NCBI GenBank assembly: GCA_029565065.1 | Contig: JAKQOW010000147.1 | Span: 1-32,545, forward strand | From: Acidobacteriota bacterium | GTDB lineage: Bacteria; Acidobacteriota; JAAYUB01 | DNA length: 32,545 nt | Direction of reading: 5' to 3' | Shown: piece after piece, positions 1 through 10,446 of the stretch | How the letters are laid out: each line of letters starts with the position of its first letter | How positions within the stretch are numbered: position 1 is the stretch's first letter | Program-made: the position numbers and the translations under genes | The notes under the pieces: generated by a model | Database searches by the model: none | What the model was told of the DNA's origin: nothing | Seen by the model: the letters and a program-made list of their open reading frames with translations, nothing else

Positions 1-1080
1 GCGCACGCCCTTCTCCGGGTACACCAGGTAGGCGTTGGCGCGGTGGGTGGCCATGTCGTAGGACAGCAGCAGCGTCCAGGGGGAGGGGCGCGGCGACTGG
101 AGGAAGAGCACGTTGCCGCGGGTGTAGACGGTGCCGGTCAGTTCGTACTCGCCGGCGCCGGCGCCGGTGAGGACCCGGTAGAGGAACTCGCCGGTCTCCG
201 GGTTGAGGCAAAGCTGGGCGCGGCCGTAGTCGTCGTCGAACGTCAGCTCGAACGGCGGCGCGAAGTTGTACAGGTACAGCAGGCTGTTTTCGACAACGTC
301 ACAGTTTCCGCCACCGGAGCCATAGTAATACTCTTGGGTCAAGCCGGATGCCAGGACCACGCCCAATCCCAAGGTGTATTCCACCAGTGTGGGGAATCCT
401 GAACCCTGGCCATGCGTGATGATATGGGCGCCGACGGGCAGGTTCGTGTAATAGTTATGGCTGGCGGAGCTTCCCTGGAATGGGCTGCTGATCCCGGCTA
501 CAGCAGGATGGGTGGGGTCGTCGATGATGTTGGATGGATCCAGATATGCGCTGTTGGTCATGCCGCTACCGGGGGGAGTAGGATACGAGGAACTGGGTAC
601 ATAGCGGCAGCCGGAGAAGAAGATGAAGCCACCGTTCATCACGTAATTCACGAACTTGGCTTCCTGGGCGGCGTAGTTCGCATAGAAAGTATCGTTCTGC
701 ACGCTGCACATGATGATCACCTGGAACTGGCTGAAGTCCAGCGTGGCGAACTCGGCTGAGCCGTGGACCTCGTACGGGATGCCGTTGGCCAGGCATGCCT
801 GTTCCCAGGCGGTGGAGCCCCACGGGTTTGCATCCTTGAAGATCCCCACGACGCCGCCGGCCAGAGTGGTGCCGGACGACTTGGAGCGCGTCAGGGTGTG
901 CCGCCGCTCGGGCGGATTGTAGTTGGTGCTGTACAGAAAGTTGTGATCGGTCGGCCCGCTCACGATCTGGAGCCCCGTCCCCGTGCCGCCGCGGGCCGAA
1001 TCGCCCGCCAGTACCGGCGCCAGGCCGGCCAGGAGAAGCAGCGCGCCGAGCACCGCCAGCAAACGCAATGAGTGTTTCAT
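1..1080 (-). CDS. Secreted protein with glutamine-amidotransferase-like fold, 3' end outside window
   Basis: The frame is open from the ATG at 1078-1080 to the window edge (360 codons, no stop), so the C-terminus is missing. The start has a GGGAGG site about 7 nt upstream. Residues 1-25 form a classical signal peptide: basic MKHSLR, a Leu/Ala-rich core, and a likely cut after VLA. After it comes an alternating beta/alpha pattern (GGVVGIF, PYEVHGSAEFATLDFSQFQ, VIIMCSV, FVNYVMNGGFIFFSG) like secreted ThuA or DUF4350-type class I amidotransferase-like domains that lack an obvious catalytic Cys. Residues about 270-360 look like a beta-rich second domain. The protein is probably exported. Its function is unknown; the fold is inferred from pattern only. 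It follows the HAD gene on the same strand but has its own promoter. Confidence 0.8.
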   Translation of the reverse strand, partial: MKHSLRLLAVLGALLLLAGLAPVLAGDSARGGTGTGLQIVSGPTDHNFLYSTNYNPPERRHTLTRSKSSGTTLAGGVVGIFKDANPWGSTAWEQACLANGIPYEVHGSAEFATLDFSQFQVIIMCSVQNDTFYANYAAQEAKFVNYVMNGGFIFFSGCRYVPSSSYPTPPGSGMTNSAYLDPSNIIDDPTHPAVAGISSPFQGSSASHNYYTNLPVGAHIITHGQGSGFPTLVEYTLGLGVVLASGLTQEYYYGSGGGNCDVVENSLLYLYNFAPPFELTFDDDYGRAQLCLNPETGEFLYRVLTGAGAGEYELTGTVYTRGNVLFLQSPRPSPWTLLLSYDMATHRANAYLVYPEKGVR

Positions 1081-1140
1081 GTTGCCTCCCTCAATATTTA
1101 AGTTGTGGGTTGTGAACGGGATGGTAAAAGCAAACGATCG

Positions 1141-1153
1141 CCTCATGATGAGG
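1141..1153. other. 13-nt palindrome in the 5' leader of the secreted-protein gene
   Basis: CCTCATGATGAGG is a perfect 6+1+6 inverted repeat. It lies about 20-30 nt downstream of the start point predicted from the promoter at 1177-1205, a position where a repressor could act. No known operator was recognised. Confidence 0.3.
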
Positions 1154-1176
1154 ACTCAGCTCGGATATCTTCACAA

Positions 1177-1205
1177 ATACTATTGAAATTGTGCTTGGGT
1201 GTCAA
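1177..1205 (-). promoter_or_regulatory. Sigma70-type promoter of the secreted-protein gene
   Basis: On the minus strand, a perfect -35 TTGACA (1200-1205) is followed after exactly 17 bp by TAGTAT (1177-1182, 4 of 6 matches to TATAAT). The predicted start near 1170 gives a leader of about 90 nt before the ATG at 1080. Confidence 0.6.
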
Positions 1206-1265
1206 CTACTTGTTTCTGCAGGTGTTTTGCTGACGGCTGAGTATCTCGCGGCCTGGTGGCCGTAC

Positions 1266-1286
1266 CGCGCGTTCGATGAACGCGCG
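1266..1286. other. Perfect 9-bp inverted repeat in the 1081-1418 gap
   Basis: CGCGCGTTC and GAACGCGCG face each other across 3 nt (1266-1274, 1278-1286). The hairpin would be strong but has no T-run on either side. It lies upstream of the promoter at 1177-1205 (minus sense), so it may be a 3'-end structure of the HAD transcript or a protein site. No convincing gene lies in 1081-1418. Confidence 0.35.
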
Positions 1287-1375
1287 CCGGTGCAGGAAAC
1301 CCGATCATCCGCAGTGAGTGAAATTTCTGCAAACCGAGGCTGCAATCTTGGCCTGCCGGTGGAGCTTGCCGCGGA

Positions 1376-1410
1376 CCGCATTCGTTGACTGCGGCGTACG
1401 TCGAATGCGG
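1376..1410 (-). terminator. Hairpin without U-tract just after the HAD gene
   Basis: CCGCATTCG (1376-1384) and CGAATGCGG (1402-1410) are perfect inverted repeats with a 17-nt loop, starting 8 nt past the stop codon of the HAD gene. There is no T-run, so a factor-dependent or stabilising 3' end is as likely as intrinsic termination. Confidence 0.35.
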
Positions 1411-1418
1411 CGTGCGGG

Positions 1419-2123
1419 TCACGCCGGGCACGGCAGGTCCAGGGGGCGGCAGAAGGCGGCGGGGTCGGCCAGGTCCGGCAGGAGCACCTGGGGCTGGTAG
1501 GCGGCCAGTTCCTCCACGGGGTACTCGCCCGTGGCCACGGCCACGGCCAGGCAGTCGGAGCCGAGGGCGCACTCGATGTCGCGCGGGGTGTCGCCGATCA
1601 CGGTGAAGCGGGTCGCCGCCGTGACGACCGGACCGGCGAGCTCCGCGGCGCGCCGGATGGCCACCGCCGGCAGGGCGTTGCGGTTGGCGGCGTCGTCGCC
1701 GAAGGCGCCGAAGGGGAAGTGGCGGTCGAGGCCGTAGAACCGGAGCTTGGCGTACGCGCCGTCGCGCCAGTTCCCCGTGAGCAGCCCCAGCAGCACCCCC
1801 GGCGCGCCGTCCAGGTGCCGGAGGAGCCCGGCCACGCCGGGCATCACGGCGCCGCGGTCGCGGCAGCGGGGGAGCTCCGCGGCCAGGTGTTCGAGGTATG
1901 CCTCGCGGAAAGAGTCCATGGCCGGCGCCAGGCGGAAGCGGCGGCACACCTCGTCGTAGATCATGGGGTCGATTTTGCCCGACAGCACCACGCCGGCCAT
2001 GGCGTCGGCGACGCCGTGCACCGAGGCGAACGCCGTGTCCATGGCGCGGCGGCCGGCGCCGCCGGTGGAGATCAGCGTCCCGTCGATGTCGAACAGCAGC
2101 ACGTGGCGGATCGGATCGGTCAT
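1419..2123 (-). CDS. HAD-superfamily hydrolase, phosphoglycolate-phosphatase-like
   Basis: A 234-aa soluble phosphohydrolase. Motif I is LLFDIDGTL near the N-terminus (Asp nucleophile plus acid/base Asp). A four-helix cap follows (RRAMDTAFASVHGVADAMAGV). Motif II is LLGLLTGN, the Lys of motif III lies near AKLRFYGLD, and motif IV is VIGDTPRDIECAL. This is the Gph/beta-phosphoglucomutase-type subfamily; the substrate cannot be read from the sequence. The start at 2123 was chosen over an in-frame upstream ATG at 2171 because it puts DIDGTL at the usual distance from the N-terminus and has GAGGAG immediately upstream. It lies 73 bp downstream of the kinase gene on the same strand, with its own promoter candidate. 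Confidence 0.9.
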   Translation of the reverse strand: MTDPIRHVLLFDIDGTLISTGGAGRRAMDTAFASVHGVADAMAGVVLSGKIDPMIYDEVCRRFRLAPAMDSFREAYLEHLAAELPRCRDRGAVMPGVAGLLRHLDGAPGVLLGLLTGNWRDGAYAKLRFYGLDRHFPFGAFGDDAANRNALPAVAIRRAAELAGPVVTAATRFTVIGDTPRDIECALGSDCLAVAVATGEYPVEELAAYQPQVLLPDLADPAAFCRPLDLPCPA

Positions 2124-2143
2124 GGCTCCTCGAGCGAGGGGCC

Positions 2144-2171
2144 ATTGTACCAGAGCACGGGGGAAAAGCAA
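2144..2171 (-). promoter_or_regulatory. Extended -10 promoter upstream of the HAD gene
   Basis: On the minus strand, TGG-TACAAT (TACAAT at 2144-2149) is an extended -10 with 5 of 6 consensus bases. TTGCTT (2166-2171) stands 16 bp upstream as a weak -35. The start would fall near 2137, giving a leader of about 14 nt. Confidence 0.45.
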
Positions 2172-2196
2172 CGGCCGGGAGCGGCCGGGGCGCGGG

Positions 2197-3755
<1,559 letters not shown>

Positions 3756-3759
<4 letters not shown>

Positions 3760-4619
3760 GTCAGCTTAGCCAATACCACGGAGATGTTGTCCTTGCCGCC
3801 CGCCCGGTTGGCCCGCCGGATCAGTTCCGCGGCGCCGTTGTGCGGCAGGCGGCAGTCGGCGACCACCCGGGCGATTTCCGCGTCGGACACCATGCTGGTC
3901 AGCCCGTCGGAGCAGATGAGGACCCACGCCGGCAGGGCCAGCTCCAGGTCGAACAGGTCGAATTCGAGCCGCTCGGAGGAACCGAGGCTCTTGTAGAGAA
4001 AGTTGCGGCCGGGGTGATGGGCGGCGTCCTCGGGCGAGATCCGGCCCAGTTCCACCATCTGGTTGACGATGGTGTGGTCCTTCGTCACCTGCTGCAGCCG
4101 CTTGTCGGCGTACACGTAGCAGCGGCTGTCGCCGACGCTGGCCACCGTGAGCCGGCGGTCGTCCAGCACCGCCGCCGTCAGGGTGGCGCCCATGCCGAAG
4201 AAGGCGGGATTCTTGCGCGACAGGTCGATGATCGCGGCGTTGGCCCGCTCCATGGCGGCGGTCAGCACCCGCCGGGCGGCGGGGCGGGCCGGGCGGCGCT
4301 TGGCGCGGCGGAAGTGGTAGTTGTAGACGCGCTCGGGAAGCTGGTAGATGTCGGTGCGCAGGACGGGCAGGAAGTAGCCGCGGGTGAGGGCGGCCGCCAC
4401 GCTCTGGATGGCGGTCATGGCCGCGATCTCGCCGGCGTTGTGGCCGCCCATGCCGTCGGACACCGCGAAGAACGCGGACACGGCCTGCCGGTGGCCGGTG
4501 GCGGTGGCGAGATCGCAGGCCACCACGCCGTCCTCGTTGTTCTGGCGCTCCCGGCCGGTGTCGGTCATCGCGGCATACAGGAGCTGCGGGGGTTTCTTCG
4601 GCTGCCGGTCACCGCCCAT
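3756..4619 (-). CDS. PP2C-family (PPM) serine/threonine phosphatase
   Basis: A 287-aa soluble metal-dependent phosphatase. The metal and phosphate motifs are in the canonical order: TGRERQNNEDG near the N-terminus, SDGMGGHNAGE, GATLTAAVL, SVGDSRCYVY, CSDGLTSMV and GGKDNISVVL at the C-terminus. The family length is about 240-290 aa, so it is complete. An insert of about 40 residues rich in Arg and Tyr (YNYHFRRAKRRPARPAARR) sits between the second and third motifs. It is the first gene of a pair with the Ser/Thr kinase (4-nt overlap) and presumably reverses that kinase, as PrpC does for PrkC in Firmicutes. It is divergent from serS across a 106-bp gap. Confidence 0.93.
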
Positions 4620-4666
4620 GAAAAATGTTCGCCTCGCGGTCGGGGTCGGATCGAGTCAGGATCATA

Positions 4667-4695
4667 TTGTAATTTGGACTGCTTTTTTTTAAAAT
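4667..4695 (+). promoter_or_regulatory. Promoter of serS
   Basis: TTGTAA (4667-4672) and TAAAAT (4690-4695) are 17 bp apart, with 4 and 5 of 6 consensus bases. The start near 4702 leaves a leader of about 24 nt with a GGTGGAG ribosome site. The same AT-rich patch reads TACAAT on the other strand and may also serve the divergent phosphatase-kinase pair. Confidence 0.55.
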
Positions 4696-4725
4696 ACCTC
4701 TTTTCTTCGCCGGTGGAGTTTCCGA

Positions 4726-6000
4726 ATGCTGGACCTGAAGTTTGTAAGGGAAAATCTCGAGCTTGTCAAAGCGAAAATCGCCCAGCGCGGCGCGGCGCCG
4801 GACTTCAGCGCCTTCGCCGGGCTGGAGGGGCGCCGCCGCGAGATCCTCGTCCGCGTCGAGGAGCTGCGGGCGCTGCGCAACAAGGTGTCGGGCGAAATCC
4901 CGCGGCTCAAGAAAGAGGGCCGGGACGTCGCGGCCGAGATGGCGCGCATGAAGGCGGTGGGCGAGGAGATCAAGGGGCTCGAGGCCGATCTGGCCGAGAC
5001 GGAACGGAACCTCGACGGCTTCCTCCTCAACGTGCCCAACCTGCCCGACGACTCGGTGCCGGTGGGCGCCTCCGCCGAGGAGAACGTGGAGGTCCGCCGG
5101 TGGGGGCAGCCGCGGACGTTCGACTTCCCGGTGCGGGACCACGTCGACCTGGGACGCGCCCTGAACATCCTGGACATGGATCGGGCCGGCAAAATCACCG
5201 GCGCCCGGTTCGCCGTCTACCGGGGCGCCGGCGCGGCGCTGGAGCGCGCGCTGGCCGCGTTCATGCTCGACGTGCACGTCCGGGAGCACGGCTACCAGGA
5301 GATCCTGCCGCCGTACATCGTCAACGCCGACGCGCTCGTGGGCACGGGCAACCTGCCCAAGTTCGAGGAGGACCTGTTCCGCCTGCAGGGGTGGCCGTTC
5401 TACCTGATTCCCACGGCCGAGGTCCCCGTCACCAACCTATACCGGGAGGAGATCCTGGCCGAGGCCGACCTGCCCATCCGCCACGTGGCCTTCACCCCGT
5501 GCTTCCGCTCCGAAGCGGGCGCGCACGGGAAGGAGACGCGGGGGCTCATCCGGCAACACCAGTTCCACAAGGTGGAGCTGGTCAAGTTTTGCCGCCCCGA
5601 GAACTCCATGGCCGAGCTCGAAGGCCTCACCGCCGACGCCGAGCGGATTCTTCAGCGCCTGGAGCTGCCGTACCGCGTGGTGGCGCTCTGCACCGGCGAC
5701 ATGGGCTTTTCCTCGGCCAAGACCTATGACCTTGAAGTGTGGCTCCCCAGCGCCGGGAAGTACGTGGAGATATCCTCCTGCAGCAACTTCAAGGATTTCC
5801 AGGCGCGCCGGGCCAACTTGCGCTACCGGCCGGCGGATGGGGGCAAGGTTCGCTTCCTGCACACCCTGAACGGCTCGGGCCTGGCCATCGGCCGCACCTG
5901 GGTGGCGCTGCTGGAAAACGGCCAGCAGCGTGACGGCTCGGTCACCATCCCGGCGGCGTTGCGGCCGTACCTGCACGGCCAGGAGGCCATCGTTCCGTGA
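4726..6000 (+). CDS. serS: Serine--tRNA ligase
   Basis: 424 aa, the usual length for bacterial SerRS. It charges tRNA-Ser with serine and is also needed for selenocysteine-tRNA charging. Residues 1-100 form the long helical tRNA-binding arm (starts MLDLKFVRENLELVKAKI, with dense charged heptads). The class II catalytic core follows: the TAEVP serine-site motif, motif 2 FRSEAGAHGKETRGLIRQHQF, the SSCSNFKDFQARR segment, and motif 3 with NGSGLAIGRTWVALLEN. The start has GGTGGAG upstream. The gene has its own promoter and is followed by a strong hairpin before efp. Confidence 0.97.
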   Translation: MLDLKFVRENLELVKAKIAQRGAAPDFSAFAGLEGRRREILVRVEELRALRNKVSGEIPRLKKEGRDVAAEMARMKAVGEEIKGLEADLAETERNLDGFLLNVPNLPDDSVPVGASAEENVEVRRWGQPRTFDFPVRDHVDLGRALNILDMDRAGKITGARFAVYRGAGAALERALAAFMLDVHVREHGYQEILPPYIVNADALVGTGNLPKFEEDLFRLQGWPFYLIPTAEVPVTNLYREEILAEADLPIRHVAFTPCFRSEAGAHGKETRGLIRQHQFHKVELVKFCRPENSMAELEGLTADAERILQRLELPYRVVALCTGDMGFSSAKTYDLEVWLPSAGKYVEISSCSNFKDFQARRANLRYRPADGGKVRFLHTLNGSGLAIGRTWVALLENGQQRDGSVTIPAALRPYLHGQEAIVP

Positions 6001-6005
6001 ACGCG

Positions 6006-6037
6006 CCCGGGCCGCCGCCGCGGCGGTGCGGCCCGGG
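6006..6037 (+). terminator. GC-rich hairpin between serS and efp
   Basis: CCCGGGCCGC (6006-6015) and GCGGCCCGGG (6028-6037) are perfect 10-bp inverted repeats, and the loop itself contains the palindrome CCGCCGCGG. It begins 5 nt after the serS stop and is followed only by ATTTCAT, so it is a weak intrinsic terminator or an attenuator upstream of efp. Confidence 0.5.
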
Positions 6038-6098
6038 ATTTCATAAGGGCGCGCCCCAAGGCCCGCTCCGATTCCCCCAAGGGAGGTATCCCCCGATC

Positions 6099-6656
6099 AT
6101 GATCAACGCCACCGATATCCGCAAGGGCGTCATCATCAAGATGGATGGCGAACTGTTCCAGGTGCTCACGTACCACCACGCCACGCCGGGCAACCTGCGG
6201 GGCTTCGTGCAGACGAAGCTGCGCAACCTCAAGACCGGCACCCAGAAGGACTACCGCTTCCGCTCCACCGACCGGGTGGAGAAGGCTTTTCTCGACACCC
6301 ACCAGATGTCCTATCTCTACGCCGACAGCGACCACTTCTACTTTATGAACACCGAGACGTACGAACAGGTCAGCCTCGGCCCCGAGGCGCTCGGCGACGC
6401 GGTGAACTATCTCAAGCCCGAGACCGTCATCACGGTGGATTTCTATGACAGCAAGCCGGTGGGTGTCGAACTGCCCGCCGCGGTGGAGCTGCTGGTGGTC
6501 GAGACGGACCCGGCGGTGAAGAACGCCACCGTGTCCAACGTGACCAAGCCCGCCAAGCTGGAGACCGGTCTGGTGGTCCAGGTGCCCCCCTTCGTCGAGG
6601 AGGGCGACATCATCAAGGTCAACACCGACAGCGGCACCTACGTCAGCCGTTGCTGA
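6099..6656 (+). CDS. efp: Translation elongation factor P, atypical Asn at the tip
   Basis: 185 aa, full length, with three beta-barrel domains. EF-P binds beside the ribosomal P site and helps peptide bonds form at proline runs. Landmarks: domain I MINATDIRKGVIIKMDGE, the tRNA-contacting loop TPGNLRGF, and the C-terminal signature region PPFVEEGDIIKVNTDSGTYVSR. The start at 6099 was chosen over an in-frame ATG overlapping serS because homology begins there and GGGAGGT lies 11 nt upstream. Aligned without gaps to E. coli EF-P, Asn32 occupies the position of Lys34, the residue lysylated by EpmA or, as Arg, rhamnosylated by EarP. Such modification therefore cannot occur at that position. Confidence 0.95.
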   Translation: MINATDIRKGVIIKMDGELFQVLTYHHATPGNLRGFVQTKLRNLKTGTQKDYRFRSTDRVEKAFLDTHQMSYLYADSDHFYFMNTETYEQVSLGPEALGDAVNYLKPETVITVDFYDSKPVGVELPAAVELLVVETDPAVKNATVSNVTKPAKLETGLVVQVPPFVEEGDIIKVNTDSGTYVSRC

Positions 6657-6660
6657 GGCC

Positions 6661-6685
6661 GGCGCGGGCTGTCCGCGCCCGCGCC
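6661..6685 (+). terminator. Hairpin without U-tract after efp
   Basis: GGCGCGGGC (6661-6669) and GCCCGCGCC (6677-6685) are a perfect 9-bp stem with a 7-nt loop, 4 nt past the efp stop. No T-run follows. Confidence 0.4.
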
Positions 6686-6743
6686 GCCGGCCGGCGCGCC
6701 CGGCGCCAACCGCCCGGTTCGGGCCGGGGGGAGGTCAAACGTC

Positions 6744-7496
6744 ATGTCCATGCCCCGCGTGCTCATCACGCTGCCGTGCCACAACGAAGCCGAGATCCTC
6801 GCGGCGAACGTGACCACCCTCCGGGCGTTTTGCGAAACCCGCCTGGAGGGTTATGACTGGCGCCTGCTCATCGCCGACAACGCGTCCACCGACGCCACCG
6901 GCGCCATCGGCCGGGAGCTGGCCGAACGGCTCATGGGCGTGGAGTACGTCCGCGTGGCCGAGAAGGGGCGCGGCCGCGCGCTCCGGCAGTGCTGGACCGA
7001 GCATGAGTCCGACATCTACGCGTACATGGACGCCGACCTGGCCACCGAGCTGCGCCACCTGCCCGAGCTGCTGGAGGCGGTGCGCGACGGCGCCGGCGCG
7101 GCCATCGGCAGCCGGCTGATCCCCGGCGCCCGGGTGATCGACCGGTCGCTCAGCCGCGAGGTCTCCTCCCGCGGGTACAACCTGTGCCTGTGGCTGTTCT
7201 TTCAGGCGCCGTTCCGTGACGCCCAGTGCGGATTCAAGGCGGTGAGCCGCTCCGTGCGGGACCGCTTCCTGCCGCTGACCCGCGATTCGCACTGGTTCTT
7301 CGATTCCGAGCTCCTGCTGTTGGCCGGCCGGGGGGGCTGCCGGGTGCGGGAGATCCCGGTCTGCTGGCGCGACGACCAGGTCCGTGACAGCAAGGTGCGG
7401 CTCATCCGCGACATCGTCTACTTCATCCGCCGGATCCTCGAGCTGCGGCGGCGGCTCTGGTTCGACGCGGAGCTCCGGGCCCGGCTGAGGCCCTGA
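6744..7496 (+). CDS. Family 2 glycosyltransferase (dolichol-phosphate-mannose-synthase-like)
   Basis: 250 aa, GT-A fold. The N-terminus RVLITLPCHNEAEIL is the nucleotide-sugar strand. ADNASTDATG and YMDADLATEL give the DxD-type metal site, and AIGSRLIPGAR and DAQCGFKAVSR are typical of DPM1/DpgS-like polyprenyl-phosphate sugar transferases. No C-terminal membrane segments or GtrA-like domain are present, so it is the short, membrane-associated form. It likely transfers a sugar from a nucleotide donor to a lipid carrier; the sugar is unknown. GGGAGGT stands 8 nt before the ATG. It runs into the MATE gene with a 21-bp gap. Confidence 0.85.
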   Translation: MSMPRVLITLPCHNEAEILAANVTTLRAFCETRLEGYDWRLLIADNASTDATGAIGRELAERLMGVEYVRVAEKGRGRALRQCWTEHESDIYAYMDADLATELRHLPELLEAVRDGAGAAIGSRLIPGARVIDRSLSREVSSRGYNLCLWLFFQAPFRDAQCGFKAVSRSVRDRFLPLTRDSHWFFDSELLLLAGRGGCRVREIPVCWRDDQVRDSKVRLIRDIVYFIRRILELRRRLWFDAELRARLRP

Positions 7497-7517
7497 GCGC
7501 TTCCCGCCCTTCACGCC

Positions 7518-8900
7518 ATGCCACCGCAGGCCCCCTGGCACCGGATCCCCTGGCGAGAGTACCGGCACGTGCTGGCCCTGGCGGCGCCGGTGATCCTGGC
7601 GAACATCAGCAACAACCTGCTGGCGCTGGCCGACACGCTCATGGTGGGATCGCTCGGCACCACCGAGCTGGCGGCGGTGGGCTACGGCCTGCTGCTGGTG
7701 TTCCTCATCTACGGATTCCCCATTGGGCTCATCAGCATCGGCAACGCCTTCGCCGCCCAGTTCTTCGGCGCGGGCCGCGGCGCAGACTGCCGCCGGCTGG
7801 TCCGGCTGGCGCTCTGGCTGGGGCTGGCCGCCGGGCTGGGGGTGGCCGCGTTGTCGTGGACCTCGGACGGGCTGATGGCGCTGCTCGGCATCGAGCCGGA
7901 AATCCGCCGCCAGGCGTTTCTCTACGTGTCGCGCCGGGCCCTGGGAGCGCCGTTCCTGTTCATCGTCGTCGGCTGGGCGAACGTGCTGAACGGCCTGGGT
8001 CACGTTCGGACGCCCATGGCCCTCACCGTGCTCGCCAACGCGATAAACATCGGCCTGAACTACCTGCTCATCTTCGGTCATGGCGGCTTCCCGGCCATGG
8101 GGATCGAGGGGGCCGCCCTGGCCACCGCGGCATCCAACCTGGTGTCGTTCCTGGTGTTCGCGGCGATCCTGAAGTGGCGGCCGCCGGCGTTGCTCCGCCC
8201 CCCGGACGGGGCGAGGGAGCGCCCGGACCGGGCGTTCGTGCGTGAATTTTTCCGCGTGGGGCTGCCCAACGGCGTCTACGTGCTGCTGGATATCGGGGGG
8301 CTGTTTGCGTTCTCCACCATCGTGGAATGGATCGGCGTGACCGCCCTGGCCATCAACCAAGTGCCGGTGCGGGTCATGGCGCTGTCGTACATGTTCAACC
8401 TGGGGCTCTCCATCGCCGCCACGACGCTGGTGGGACAGGCGGCCGGGGCGGGCCGGCCGGAAGCGGTGAGCCGGTCGGCGCGGCTGGCGCTGCAGCTGTC
8501 GGCCGGCGTCCTGGTGGCCCTGTCGCTGGCCTACCTGCTGGCCCGCGAGTCCATCGTGCGCGCCTTCTCGCTCGAGGCGGCGCTGGTGGCCCCGGCGGCG
8601 GCGATGGTCTCGCTCATGGTGGTGTTCCATTTCTTCGACGGGCTGACCATCGTCCTGTACGGCTGCCTCAAGGGCCTGGGCGACACCCGCTTCCCCACCC
8701 TGGTGTACATGGCCGGGCAGTGGCTGCTGGCCCTGCCGCTGGCGTGGGCGCTGGCGCTTCCCGCCGGCCTGGGGCTGCCGGGCGCGTGGGCGGCGCTCAT
8801 CCTGGAGATGGCGGCGACGGGGCTGGTGTTCTGGCTGCGGTTCCGCCACCTGGAGCGCCGGCCCGGGCGCTGGCCGCTGTCGGCCGGAATCGTCCGCTGA
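7518..8900 (+). CDS. MATE-family efflux transporter
   Basis: 460 aa with 12 predicted membrane helices in two homologous halves, the standard size for NorM/DinF-type cation-coupled exporters. The first half starts LALAAPVILANISNNLLALADTLMVGSLG. GLGHVRTPMALTVLANAINIGLNYLLIFG is the characteristic segment of helices 5-6, and the second half repeats it with KGLGDTRFPTLVYM. It acts in the inner membrane. Substrates (drugs, cationic metabolites or lipid-linked products) cannot be deduced. No clear ribosome site precedes the ATG, so it may be translated by coupling to the glycosyltransferase gene 21 bp upstream. Confidence 0.92.
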   Translation: MPPQAPWHRIPWREYRHVLALAAPVILANISNNLLALADTLMVGSLGTTELAAVGYGLLLVFLIYGFPIGLISIGNAFAAQFFGAGRGADCRRLVRLALWLGLAAGLGVAALSWTSDGLMALLGIEPEIRRQAFLYVSRRALGAPFLFIVVGWANVLNGLGHVRTPMALTVLANAINIGLNYLLIFGHGGFPAMGIEGAALATAASNLVSFLVFAAILKWRPPALLRPPDGARERPDRAFVREFFRVGLPNGVYVLLDIGGLFAFSTIVEWIGVTALAINQVPVRVMALSYMFNLGLSIAATTLVGQAAGAGRPEAVSRSARLALQLSAGVLVALSLAYLLARESIVRAFSLEAALVAPAAAMVSLMVVFHFFDGLTIVLYGCLKGLGDTRFPTLVYMAGQWLLALPLAWALALPAGLGLPGAWAALILEMAATGLVFWLRFRHLERRPGRWPLSAGIVR

Positions 8901-8923
8901 GCGGCCGCCGGCGGAAATATCCG

Positions 8924-8952
8924 GTGCCATCGGTGGACGATTATGATATGAT
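8924..8952 (+). promoter_or_regulatory. Extended -10 promoter of the pyrB operon
   Basis: GTGCCA (8924-8929, 4 of 6) stands 17 bp before TATGAT (8947-8952), which is preceded by TGA, giving an extended -10 (TGnTATGAT). The start near 8959 leaves a leader of about 22 nt with GGGGGTGA before the pyrB ATG. No pyrR-type attenuator is visible. Confidence 0.5.
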
Positions 8953-8963
8953 TCCACCTTTAA

Positions 8964-10393
<1,430 letters not shown>

Positions 10394-10446
10394 GCCCGCG
10401 ACCCGCCGGCCGCCATCATCCGCAATCAGCGCATGGAGTTCCTGTC

